A stretch of DNA of 10,006 nucleotides from UBA12567 sp964598425 (GTDB lineage: Bacteria; Planctomycetota; Phycisphaerae; Phycisphaerales; SM1A02): positions 1 through 10,006 of the forward strand of contig CAZRBV010000057.1 of NCBI GenBank assembly GCA_964598425.1, given 5' to 3'. Made by a program: the position numbers and the translations under genes. Shown here in pieces: positions 1 to 5,917 of the stretch. Positions within the stretch are counted from its first letter, which is position 1. Each line of letters begins with the position of its first letter. The notes beneath the pieces are model-generated. The model saw only the letters and a list, made by a program, of their open reading frames with translations, searched no databases and was not told the origin of the DNA.

Positions 1-52
1 GCGCGTCTGACTGGGGGTCAGAAGGTCGGAGGTTCGAATCCTCTCAGCCCGA
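1..52 (+). tRNA. tRNA-Pro (anticodon GGG), 3' part, cut by the window start
   Basis: The anticodon stem TCTGA (6-10) pairs with TCAGA (18-22) around the seven-base loop CTGGGGG (11-17). The base before the anticodon is T12, and the anticodon GGG lies at 13-15, which reads proline codon CCC. The T arm is GGAGG, TTCGAAT, CCTCT, with one G-T pair. The 3' acceptor strand CAGCCCG (45-51) is followed by discriminator A52. The 5' acceptor strand and most of the D arm lie outside the window. No CCA is encoded, so the tail must be added after transcription. The next bases form a strong hairpin. Confidence 0.88.
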
Positions 53-74
53 TTGGCCGCCTCCGGCGGCCAAT
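52..74. terminator. Perfect hairpin abutting tRNA-Pro; candidate tRNA terminator or processing signal
   Basis: Ten bases at 52-61 (ATTGGCCGCC) pair perfectly with 65-74 (GGCGGCCAAT) around the loop TCC. The stem starts on the tRNA discriminator base. No T tract follows, so this is not a classical rho-independent terminator. It could stop transcription with Rho, protect the 3' end or guide tRNA processing. lspA ends about 100 bp away on the other strand, so the hairpin could serve both directions. The bases at 75-175 show no gene that I can support. Confidence 0.45.
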
Positions 75-175
75 CGCAGCGCGGTAGAGCATGAGCGCAG
101 TGGAGCAGGAGAGCAGAGGGCGAAGCCCGATGATCGTCTGCTCGCCTCTTCCCGCGGCGCGGTTCGCCCGGTCCC

Positions 176-835
176 TCATCCTGCCTCGTCCCGCTTCGCC
201 CGTGAGTCCCTGATCCACATGTCGATGAGCACGAGCCCCATTCCTGCGAGCAGCATGACGTCAGCGATGTTGAAGATCCAGGGCCAGACTTCGGGGTTCC
301 CACCAGGCCAGCTCAGTCCGAAGGGGAGTTCCCAGCCGGGGAGCATGTGCAGGAAATCTCGGACCCGCCCAAGTTGAATGCGATCCCAGAGATTGCCGAT
401 CGCGCCGGCGAGAATCAGGCCGATGCCGATGTGCAGCATGCGGTGGCGATTCTCGGTTCGCCATCCAAAGAGCCAGAGGGCTACGCCGATGGCGACGATG
501 CTGAACGACACGAAGAACCATCGCTGGTGGGCACCGATGCCGAAGACTGCGCCGCTGTTGAGGACCAGGCGAAAGTCGAGGAGGTCGCCGGGTAAGGCAC
601 TTCGGCCGTCGTGGTGGGGGATCGGTGCATATTCGGGATTGTTGATGGCCGCATCGCGGTCAATGACGACCGGCGAAGCGGCAATCGAGGCAAATGCCCA
701 CTCCTTGCTGCCTACGTCCAGGCCAATGCCAAACGCCGCAACACATAGCAGCAGGACCCAGGCAGCGACAGATCTCCGGGCAGGATTCCTCGGCTGATGA
801 ACGGAGTTCGCTTGGCGATCGCTGTGTGGAGTCAC
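176..835 (-). CDS. lspA: Lipoprotein signal peptidase (signal peptidase II)
   Basis: This is the membrane aspartyl protease that cleaves the signal peptide of diacylglyceryl-modified prolipoproteins. The 219-residue product shows the family blocks in order: LDVGSKEWAF near 39-48 in the first helix, VLNSGAVFG (91-99), GNLWDR with D151, GRVRDF with D160, and FNIAD with D192. The conserved aspartates of the family's catalytic centre lie among D151, D160 and D192. About four hydrophobic segments are visible. The usual length is about 160-170, and the excess lies in the segment between helices 1 and 2 (about 50-88) and the one before FNIAD (164-187). I chose the GTG at 835 because its GTGA overlaps the stop of the upstream DksA-like gene, which points to translational coupling; the reading frame stays open upstream only inside that gene. 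The MltA lipoprotein encoded in this window is a likely substrate. Confidence 0.93.
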   Translation of the reverse strand: MTPHSDRQANSVHQPRNPARRSVAAWVLLLCVAAFGIGLDVGSKEWAFASIAASPVVIDRDAAINNPEYAPIPHHDGRSALPGDLLDFRLVLNSGAVFGIGAHQRWFFVSFSIVAIGVALWLFGWRTENRHRMLHIGIGLILAGAIGNLWDRIQLGRVRDFLHMLPGWELPFGLSWPGGNPEVWPWIFNIADVMLLAGMGLVLIDMWIRDSRAKRDEAG

Positions 836-1746
836 CGCTTTCGCCCGAGGGACTCCTGTTCGCGGGCCGTGTCGATGGTCATGCGAGCCCACGGCTTGGC
901 GCGGAGCCGCGCCTTGCGGATGGCTTTGCCGGAGAGCTCGCAAATGCCGTAGGTGCCGTCGGCAATTCGCTGCAGTGCCGCGTCGATTTCCAGGATGCGT
1001 TCACGCTCTGAAGCCGAGATTCCAAGTTTGAGATCCTGCTCGTAGGCATCCGATCCGACATCGGCCATATGAATCGGCATGTTGGATGTCTCGCCGGAGT
1101 CGGTTCGCAGTGCCTCGGTCTCCATGGCATCGAGCGCCGAGAGCACTTCGCGGCGCTTGGCAAGCAGGAGCTTCCGGAACTCTTTGAGGTCTTCGGCTGT
1201 CAAGCGAGACTTGGCGGTCTTCCGGGTCTTCTTCTTGCTACTCGCCGCGGTCGTACGCGCTTTCTTCTTCCGCTTGGTGGTTCGCTCTTCATCGACCGAG
1301 ATTCGGCGAACGCGTCGGCCGTTGACGATGACGAATCCATTGCGATCTGCTTCGGCCGACATCGCTGCTTCGAGAACAGTTCTGCGTGCTCGTCGCTTGC
1401 CCGTCGCCGGCGCTGCTTTGACTTCGCCCGGCGCCTTCTTCGGTGGCGCGGTTCTGGGGGTCGAAGCCTTCTTCTTCTTGGTGACCTTCCTGGTGGCAGC
1501 GACCTTTTTGGCAGCGGCCTTCCTGATGACCTTCTTGGCAGCTACCTTCTTCCGGGTGACCTTCTTCTTCGCAGTGGTCTTCTTTGCCGGGGCGGTCTTC
1601 TTCTTGGTCACCTTCTTCGTGGTCACCTTCTTCGTAGTCGCCTTCTTCGCCGTCGTCTTACGCCGAGCAGGGGCCTTCGAAGTCTTCTTCTTGGTGGTTC
1701 CGGACCCTGTGCGGGCCGGGGACTTGCGGGTTGTCTTCTTTGCCAC
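832..1746 (-). CDS. TraR/DksA-family protein with histone-H1-like lysine-rich N-terminus and degenerate zinc finger
   Basis: The product has 304 residues. Residues 1 to about 122 are low-complexity Lys/Thr/Ala with repeated TTKKV- and AAKK-type units, like bacterial H1-like proteins (compare AlgP, Hc1). A short block (about 124-153, containing GFVIVNGRRVRRISV) may fold on its own. A second basic linker (157-180) leads to a TraR/DksA domain: a coiled-coil helix from about 183, MADVGSDAYEQ (228-238), then ISASERERILEIDAALQRI. The zinc finger is broken. C269 remains, but the other three Cys positions read S272, T290 and T293. DksA-type proteins bind RNA polymerase in its secondary channel; the basic tail would add DNA or RNA binding, which is inference. 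The GTG at 1746 is preferred because AGGA lies 8 bases upstream; a TTG at 1797 is the alternative. The stop overlaps the lspA start. Confidence 0.88.
   Translation of the reverse strand: MAKKTTRKSPARTGSGTTKKKTSKAPARRKTTAKKATTKKVTTKKVTKKKTAPAKKTTAKKKVTRKKVAAKKVIRKAAAKKVAATRKVTKKKKASTPRTAPPKKAPGEVKAAPATGKRRARRTVLEAAMSAEADRNGFVIVNGRRVRRISVDEERTTKRKKKARTTAASSKKKTRKTAKSRLTAEDLKEFRKLLLAKRREVLSALDAMETEALRTDSGETSNMPIHMADVGSDAYEQDLKLGISASERERILEIDAALQRIADGTYGICELSGKAIRKARLRAKPWARMTIDTAREQESLGRKR
1606..1650. repeat. Three 15-bp tandem units inside the lysine-rich coding segment
   Basis: GGTCACCTTCTTCGT occurs at 1606-1620 and again at 1621-1635. A third unit at 1636-1650 differs at three bases. Read on the minus strand, each unit encodes five residues of the Thr/Lys/Val type. 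The repeat keeps the frame, so gain or loss of units would lengthen or shorten the basic tail without breaking the gene. Confidence 0.8.
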
Positions 1747-1844
1747 AGTTGAGATCCTGCCCCGCGGAGTGAGGTTGCCCAACTGGCTGTGCCACAAAGG
1801 CTTACGATTTGCCTGTGTGGTCGCAGGAGGGGCCGAATCCCGAG

Positions 1845-1873
1845 AGGATACGTGACATCGCGGGGCCGGTCAA
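1845..1873 (-). promoter_or_regulatory. Candidate sigma70-type promoter of the DksA-like/lspA pair
   Basis: On the minus strand TTGACC (1873-1868) is followed by exactly 17 bases and then TATCCT (1850-1845). This matches the -35 and -10 boxes at good spacing. It lies wholly in the gap between the accA stop at 1886 and the GTG at 1746. Transcription would begin near 1838 and give a leader of about 90 nt. The downstream pair could therefore be expressed apart from accA. Confidence 0.55.
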
Positions 1874-1885
1874 TCGGTCCAGCGA

Positions 1886-2857
1886 TCAGGCTCCGGACGG
1901 GGCTCCCATTTGCCTGAACTTCTCATATCGGCTGTCAACAAGCGTCCGGGGGTTGAGCCGAGAGACTTCCCGGAGGCGATCCACCAGATGCCGCTCGAGC
2001 CGGTCGGCCGCTTCCTTCGGAGCCCGGTGGGCCCCACCCAGCGGTTCGAGAATGACGCCGTCGACAATGCCATTTTTCAGATTGTCCGCCGCTGTCAGGG
2101 CCAGTGCGTTGGCCGCGGCGGCATTGGTCTCTTCGTTGGCTTCTTTCCACAGGATTGCCGCGCAGCCTTCAGGGCTGATGACCGAATACCACGCATACTG
2201 AAGCATGTCGACCCGGTCGGCCACTCCGATTCCGAGCGCCCCGCCGGATCCCCCCTCGCCGATGACGACGCTGATGATCGGCGTCTTGAGGCGGCTCATG
2301 TCACGCATGTTGACGGCGATCGCCTCGGCCTGGCCTCGCTCTTCCGGACCCATTCCGGGATAGGCACCCGGTGTATCGATCAGCGTCACGATAGGCAGGC
2401 CGTATTTTTCCGCGAGCTTCATCTTCGCCAGGGCTTTGCGGTACCCCTCGGGGTGGGCACAGCCGAAGTTGCATCGGATTCGCTCCTCGGTCGTCCGACC
2501 CTTCTGGTGCCCAACGACCAGCACCTTGAATGGACCGATTCTGCCGAGCCCGGTGATGATGGCCGGGTCATCCCCAAAACGCCGATCGCCATGCAGTTCC
2601 CGGAAGTCGCGGCAGATCCAGTTGATGTAATCCGCCGACTGCGGGCGGTTCGGATGCCGGGCCACCTTCACGACATCGACCGGTGCGAGGTTCTCGTAGA
2701 TCGTCTTGAACAGGTCTGAGCGACTCTGCTTGAGTGACGCAATCTCTTCTGCGAAGGCTTCGCTGTCCTCTCGTTCTTCAAGCCGAAGGATCTGCGCATC
2801 AAGGTCCGAGATCGGAGCCTCGAATGGCAGGGCGGCGGGTTCGGTGGTGGAAGCCAT
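1886..2857 (-). CDS. accA: Acetyl-CoA carboxylase carboxyltransferase, alpha subunit
   Basis: AccA is half of the carboxyltransferase that moves the carboxyl group from biotin on AccB to acetyl-CoA, giving malonyl-CoA for fatty acid synthesis in the cytoplasm. The product has 323 residues, close to the 319 of E. coli. Visible family blocks are YINWICRDFRELHGDRRFGDDPAI (77-100), VVGHQKGR (114-121), LIDTPGAYPG (159-168), EGGSGGALGI (201-210), SVISPEGCAAILWK (225-238) and EPLGGAHRAP (271-280). The N-terminal helix LDAQILRLEERE is also typical. The ATG at 2857 has GGAG nine bases upstream; an in-frame ATG at 2872 would add five residues. The partner accD is not in the window. accA diverges from proC across 51 bp and leads the leftward accA, DksA-like, lspA series. 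Confidence 0.96.
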   Translation of the reverse strand: MASTTEPAALPFEAPISDLDAQILRLEEREDSEAFAEEIASLKQSRSDLFKTIYENLAPVDVVKVARHPNRPQSADYINWICRDFRELHGDRRFGDDPAIITGLGRIGPFKVLVVGHQKGRTTEERIRCNFGCAHPEGYRKALAKMKLAEKYGLPIVTLIDTPGAYPGMGPEERGQAEAIAVNMRDMSRLKTPIISVVIGEGGSGGALGIGVADRVDMLQYAWYSVISPEGCAAILWKEANEETNAAAANALALTAADNLKNGIVDGVILEPLGGAHRAPKEAADRLERHLVDRLREVSRLNPRTLVDSRYEKFRQMGAPSGA

Positions 2858-2896
2858 GATTCTGAGCTCCATGGTATCGGCGGCGAGGTTGGCTCG

Positions 2897-2902
2897 TATC
2901 CT
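2897..2902 (+). promoter_or_regulatory. Candidate -10 box for a leaderless proC mRNA
   Basis: TATCCT ends six bases before the proC ATG, so a start site seven bases downstream would fall on the ATG itself. No purine-rich Shine-Dalgarno sequence lies at a useful distance upstream, the nearest GAGG being about 20 bases away. No good -35 box is visible. ubiD in this window has the same arrangement. Confidence 0.4.
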
Positions 2903-2908
2903 GCCGGC

Positions 2909-3712
2909 ATGAACACCAAGATTGGATTCCTCGGTGCTGGTCATATGGGAAGGGCAGTCCTGGAGGGTGGGATCACCTCGGGGATTCTGGAGCCGCGAAC
3001 GGTCCTCGTTGCAGATCACAATGCTGCTTGCCGAGCTGCTGCAGCGTCATTGGGGTGCAGCGTGACCTCCGATGCCGCTTCACTCAAGGAAGCTTCGACG
3101 ATTGTGCTGTGCGTACGACCGCAGGACTTTGCCTCTGCTGCTGCAGACATTCGCAGCGACGACCAGCGGACATTGGTTTCAGTCATGGCCGGGATCAAGT
3201 CGGATGCGATAGGCCGCGCGTGTGGGTCCGGTTCTCGCGTCGTCCGCGCGATGCCCAATGCGCCGACCCAGATCGGACAAGGGATGACAGCGGTCGCGGC
3301 TGGCAATGGTGCCACTTCTGCAGATGTTGAATGGGCCGTGAAACTGTTCGAGGGTGTCGGCCACGTATGCGAGGTGCCCGAGTCGGCAATGTGGGCTGTG
3401 ACCGCCGTGTCAGGGTCAGGCCCCGCATGGTTCTACCTGCTTGCCGAGGCGATTCTTGAGGAAGCCGTTGCCTTGGGCATTGACCCCGACACGGCAGAGT
3501 CGCTGGTCGTTGGAACGATGAAAGGTGCAGCGGACATGCTCTACAAGAGCGGGGTGCCCCCGACCGCACTTCGCGATGCCGTTACGACACCGGGCGGTAC
3601 AACAGAGGCGGGGATTGCAGCCATGGTGTCCGCGGGATTGATCGATGCGGCGCGGGCAGGCGTGCGGGCTGCGCATGCGCGAGGCGAAGCCTTGGCTCTC
3701 GAGAGTGAGTGA
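2909..3712 (+). CDS. proC: Pyrroline-5-carboxylate reductase
   Basis: ProC reduces 1-pyrroline-5-carboxylate to L-proline with NAD(P)H, the last step of proline synthesis, in the cytoplasm. The product has 267 residues, the usual size. The N-terminal Rossmann fold begins KIGFLGAGHMG with the dinucleotide-binding glycines at 9-14. CVRPQ (68-72) and RAMPNAP (113-119) are family blocks. The C-terminal helical dimerisation domain carries AVSGSGPAW (166-174) and VTTPGGTTEAG (225-235). The ATG at 2909 leaves only three residues before the first beta strand, so no later start is possible. There is no Shine-Dalgarno sequence and a TATCCT box lies six bases upstream, so the mRNA may be leaderless. The gene stands alone between divergent accA and the convergent permease gene, which ends 25 bp away. 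No terminator hairpin is evident in that gap. Confidence 0.96.
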   Translation: MNTKIGFLGAGHMGRAVLEGGITSGILEPRTVLVADHNAACRAAAASLGCSVTSDAASLKEASTIVLCVRPQDFASAAADIRSDDQRTLVSVMAGIKSDAIGRACGSGSRVVRAMPNAPTQIGQGMTAVAAGNGATSADVEWAVKLFEGVGHVCEVPESAMWAVTAVSGSGPAWFYLLAEAILEEAVALGIDPDTAESLVVGTMKGAADMLYKSGVPPTALRDAVTTPGGTTEAGIAAMVSAGLIDAARAGVRAAHARGEALALESE

Positions 3713-3737
3713 TTCTGATTCCGGCGAGCAGCGTGAT

Positions 3738-4943
3738 CTAGAAATCTCGGCGTCGGAAGATCCAAATGGCAATGATCAGCACGACGATCTCAAAGATCAC
3801 GGACTTGCCAATGATCTTCCAGGCGGGAATGGCGTTTTCGCGTTTGGCCATGGCATCCGTTGCATCACGCTCGGCGCGATTGAATGCGCGATGGCGCTTG
3901 CGGCGATGTGAATCGTCGTCGTCGGCTTCATCGGGGTCGCTGTTCCAATACTCGTCGAACTCATCAGGCTGTGGCTCGTCTTCGAAGTCCTCAAATGCTC
4001 GCCCGGTCATGAGGTCCTGAAGCGTCAAGTCCTTGTCCCGCTCAAGTTCCCGGTGCAGCAAGCCGATTGTCCGTGCTGTTTCGGGCATGACAACTCGCAG
4101 CGCATCCATCGTGGTTGCCCACGGCCGTAACTGATTGAGTGTCGACTGGGCCTTGTCGAGTTCCTCTTGCGGGCCAGCCAGCCAATGCGCGGCGTCATCA
4201 GCGTCCTTCTGGTTTCCAGCCGCGATCGCGTTGTCATGCTCCCTCTTCAACTCCTCCACGCGGCTCGATGTCCGCTCGACGATCGTCTCGGTCACGACTG
4301 CATAGCGGTGTACCAGATCGTCAGCGGTTCGTATGCCGAATGTCCCGAACCAGAAGAGCAACGTGGCGAGCAGCGCTACGAGGGTCGATCGAGTGATGAC
4401 GCCTACGAGCACGTTGACGCAGAACAGGTAGCTGTAGAAGAGTGTGATCAGCGGAATCGCCAGGAAGATGGCCGGATCCCACTCTCCAACTCGCCAGCCT
4501 GCAGCCAGAAACGCGCCGAGCGTGAATACACCAACCTGCAGCATGACAAATATGAGCCCGCCGCAGTACTTCGTCAGAAAGATCGTCGTGCGGCTGGTTG
4601 GGCGCGAGAGCACGAGTTCGACCGAGCCCGTAGAGAGAAAGGACGGAAAGATCGACGACGTCGAGATGAGCGCCAGAATCGAAGCCGCCCACGCAAGCCA
4701 GAAGTTGACGATGAATGCCGAGTAAATGCCGAGGTAGAGCGTTCGCGAGAACTGTGTGCCGGCGCGGACGAAATCGCTGTCGACGTGGGTGATTCCGAAG
4801 AACAATGACACGCCGGTGTCATCGAAGCTGATTGATGCGTACGCCACGATGACGAGGATGTTGAGCCCCATCACGACCTTGAAGAGCATCTCGGATCGCA
4901 GGAACAGCCACGATTCGCGAAGGATGGCGAGGATCGCTGTCAT
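3738..4943 (-). CDS. ABC-2-type transporter permease with a large charged cytoplasmic insert
   Basis: The 401-residue product has about six hydrophobic segments (22-40, 70-95, 125-149, 157-182, 186-204, 376-396) and no signal peptide. The segment SVELVLSRPTSRTTIFLTKY (108-126) resembles the coupling region of ABC-2 permeases. Between the fifth and sixth helices lie about 170 soluble residues: a helical, coiled-coil-like part (about 216-275), an acidic stretch (318-344, rich in D and E) and a basic stretch (346-360, with HRRKRHR). It would form the membrane part of an ABC exporter with the ATPase gene directly upstream; the ATPase TGA overlaps this ATG in ATGA, so the two are coupled. The substrate cannot be told from the sequence. 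The charged insert is unusual for a short ABC-2 permease and may bind a partner. Confidence 0.85.
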   Translation of the reverse strand: MTAILAILRESWLFLRSEMLFKVVMGLNILVIVAYASISFDDTGVSLFFGITHVDSDFVRAGTQFSRTLYLGIYSAFIVNFWLAWAASILALISTSSIFPSFLSTGSVELVLSRPTSRTTIFLTKYCGGLIFVMLQVGVFTLGAFLAAGWRVGEWDPAIFLAIPLITLFYSYLFCVNVLVGVITRSTLVALLATLLFWFGTFGIRTADDLVHRYAVVTETIVERTSSRVEELKREHDNAIAAGNQKDADDAAHWLAGPQEELDKAQSTLNQLRPWATTMDALRVVMPETARTIGLLHRELERDKDLTLQDLMTGRAFEDFEDEPQPDEFDEYWNSDPDEADDDDSHRRKRHRAFNRAERDATDAMAKRENAIPAWKIIGKSVIFEIVVLIIAIWIFRRRDF

Positions 4944-5881
4944 GCGTCGCGTCCCTGAATGGCCCCTGGGGTCGAGCCGTCACGGTCTTCCGCCAATTCC
5001 AACGCTCGCATGAAGAGATCTTCGAGACTCTCTCGCACTTCGGTGACTTCGGTGATCGTTCCACCAGCAGAACGGACACGGTCGATGACTGGCTGGGCGG
5101 ACGCGGCATCGCCACCCGGAAGCGTGATTCGTACGCCGCCAGACTCGTGCTCTGCGGGGACGTCCCAGTCCAATTCGGCGCCCGTATAGCCGACAATCCA
5201 TCGTTGCCTGTCTCTGGTGAGTTCCTCGATGGTTCCCTCGAGGGCGACGCGACCCTTTACGACGACAGCGAGTTGATCGCAGATGGACTCAAGTTCAGCG
5301 AGGATGTGGCTGTTGATGAGGATTGTGCGACCTTCGCTTCGAAGATGAAGAATCAGGTCGCGGATTTCGCGCCGGCCGACCGGATCGACGCCGTCGGTCG
5401 GCTCGTCCAGGAGCAGGAGCTCTGGATCATGGAGTAGCGCCTGCGCGAGCCCGACCCGCTGCTGCATACCCTTTGAAAAGGTCCCGACCTTGTGGGTCCG
5501 CCACGCTGACATGCCGACCAGCTCAAGCATCTCGTGAATACGCGTCACACGGCTGCGGCGGCGCATCCCGGTGAGGCCGCCATAGAAATGAAGCGCCTGT
5601 TCGGCAGTCATGTATTTTGGAAACCGGTGGTGCTCCGGCAGATAACCCACGTGCCGAAGCGTTGCGGTGTGCCCGATGGGCTTGCCGAGCATCGTGCCGG
5701 AGATCTTTGTCGCGTGAATGACCGTCATCAGTATCTTGACGAGGGTCGACTTGCCAGCGCCGTTGGGACCGAGCAGGCAGAAGACCTGTCCGCGATCAAC
5801 ATGCATTGAGACTCCGCGAAGCGCCTTGACGCCGCGCCGAAAAGACTTTTCGACGTCCTGGATTTCGATGGCGGCGGTCAT
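4940..5881 (-). CDS. ABC exporter ATP-binding protein (ABC-2 type, CcmA/NatA-like)
   Basis: The 313-residue product is a complete nucleotide-binding domain with a C-terminal extension. Walker A is GPNGAGKST (38-46), the Q-loop region is GYLPEHHRFPKYMT (79-92) with E in place of Q as in many such exporters, the signature is FSKGMQQRVGLAQ (135-147), and Walker B is LLLLDEPT (155-162) with catalytic E160. The D-loop is GVDP (164-167) and the H-loop histidine is H192 in INSH. Residues from about 220 form the extension common to this subfamily. It would power the permease encoded next, with a 4-nt overlap. The ATG at 5881 gives the expected N-terminus; the frame runs further upstream but only into sequence opposite ubiD. 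No clear Shine-Dalgarno sequence precedes it. The substrate is unknown. Confidence 0.92.
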   Translation of the reverse strand: MTAAIEIQDVEKSFRRGVKALRGVSMHVDRGQVFCLLGPNGAGKSTLVKILMTVIHATKISGTMLGKPIGHTATLRHVGYLPEHHRFPKYMTAEQALHFYGGLTGMRRRSRVTRIHEMLELVGMSAWRTHKVGTFSKGMQQRVGLAQALLHDPELLLLDEPTDGVDPVGRREIRDLILHLRSEGRTILINSHILAELESICDQLAVVVKGRVALEGTIEELTRDRQRWIVGYTGAELDWDVPAEHESGGVRITLPGGDAASAQPVIDRVRSAGGTITEVTEVRESLEDLFMRALELAEDRDGSTPGAIQGRDA

Positions 5882-5905
5882 GTGCGGCTCGATGGTAGCA
5901 GCGAC

Positions 5906-5911
5906 TATCCT
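5906..5911 (+). promoter_or_regulatory. Candidate -10 box for a leaderless ubiD mRNA
   Basis: TATCCT is followed by six bases and then the ATG at 5918, exactly as upstream of proC. There is no Shine-Dalgarno sequence in the preceding 30 bases and no good -35 box. A transcript starting seven bases after the box would begin at the ATG. The box also supports choosing this ATG over the in-frame GTG at 5882. Confidence 0.4.
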
Positions 5912-5917
5912 CCGCCT

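Noticed and set aside
76..131. Second, degenerate tRNA after tRNA-Pro (GCGCGGTAGAGC looks like a D arm, and AGCCCGAT recurs at 124-131)
   Set aside because: No acceptor pairing, anticodon stem or T arm can be drawn, and an 8-bp repeat may be chance.
18..218. Minus-strand open frame ending in tRNA-Pro
   Set aside because: It overlaps the tRNA and the end of lspA, has no Shine-Dalgarno site, and its C-terminus is antisense tRNA sequence.
1069..1855. Two long plus-strand open frames of 227 and 258 codons opposite the DksA-like gene
   Set aside because: Their Leu/Phe/Val-rich or Arg/Gly-rich composition is the mirror of the AAG lysine codons on the other strand; stop codons are rare there for that reason alone.
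1910..2719. Plus-strand open frame of 269 codons opposite accA
   Set aside because: It lies fully inside accA, which has every family motif in the right frame; it is a shadow of high GC content.
5882..5917. GTG at 5882 as the ubiD start
   Set aside because: It would add 12 residues unlike the family, has no Shine-Dalgarno site, and the TATCCT box would then lie inside the gene; the ATG at 5918 fits better.
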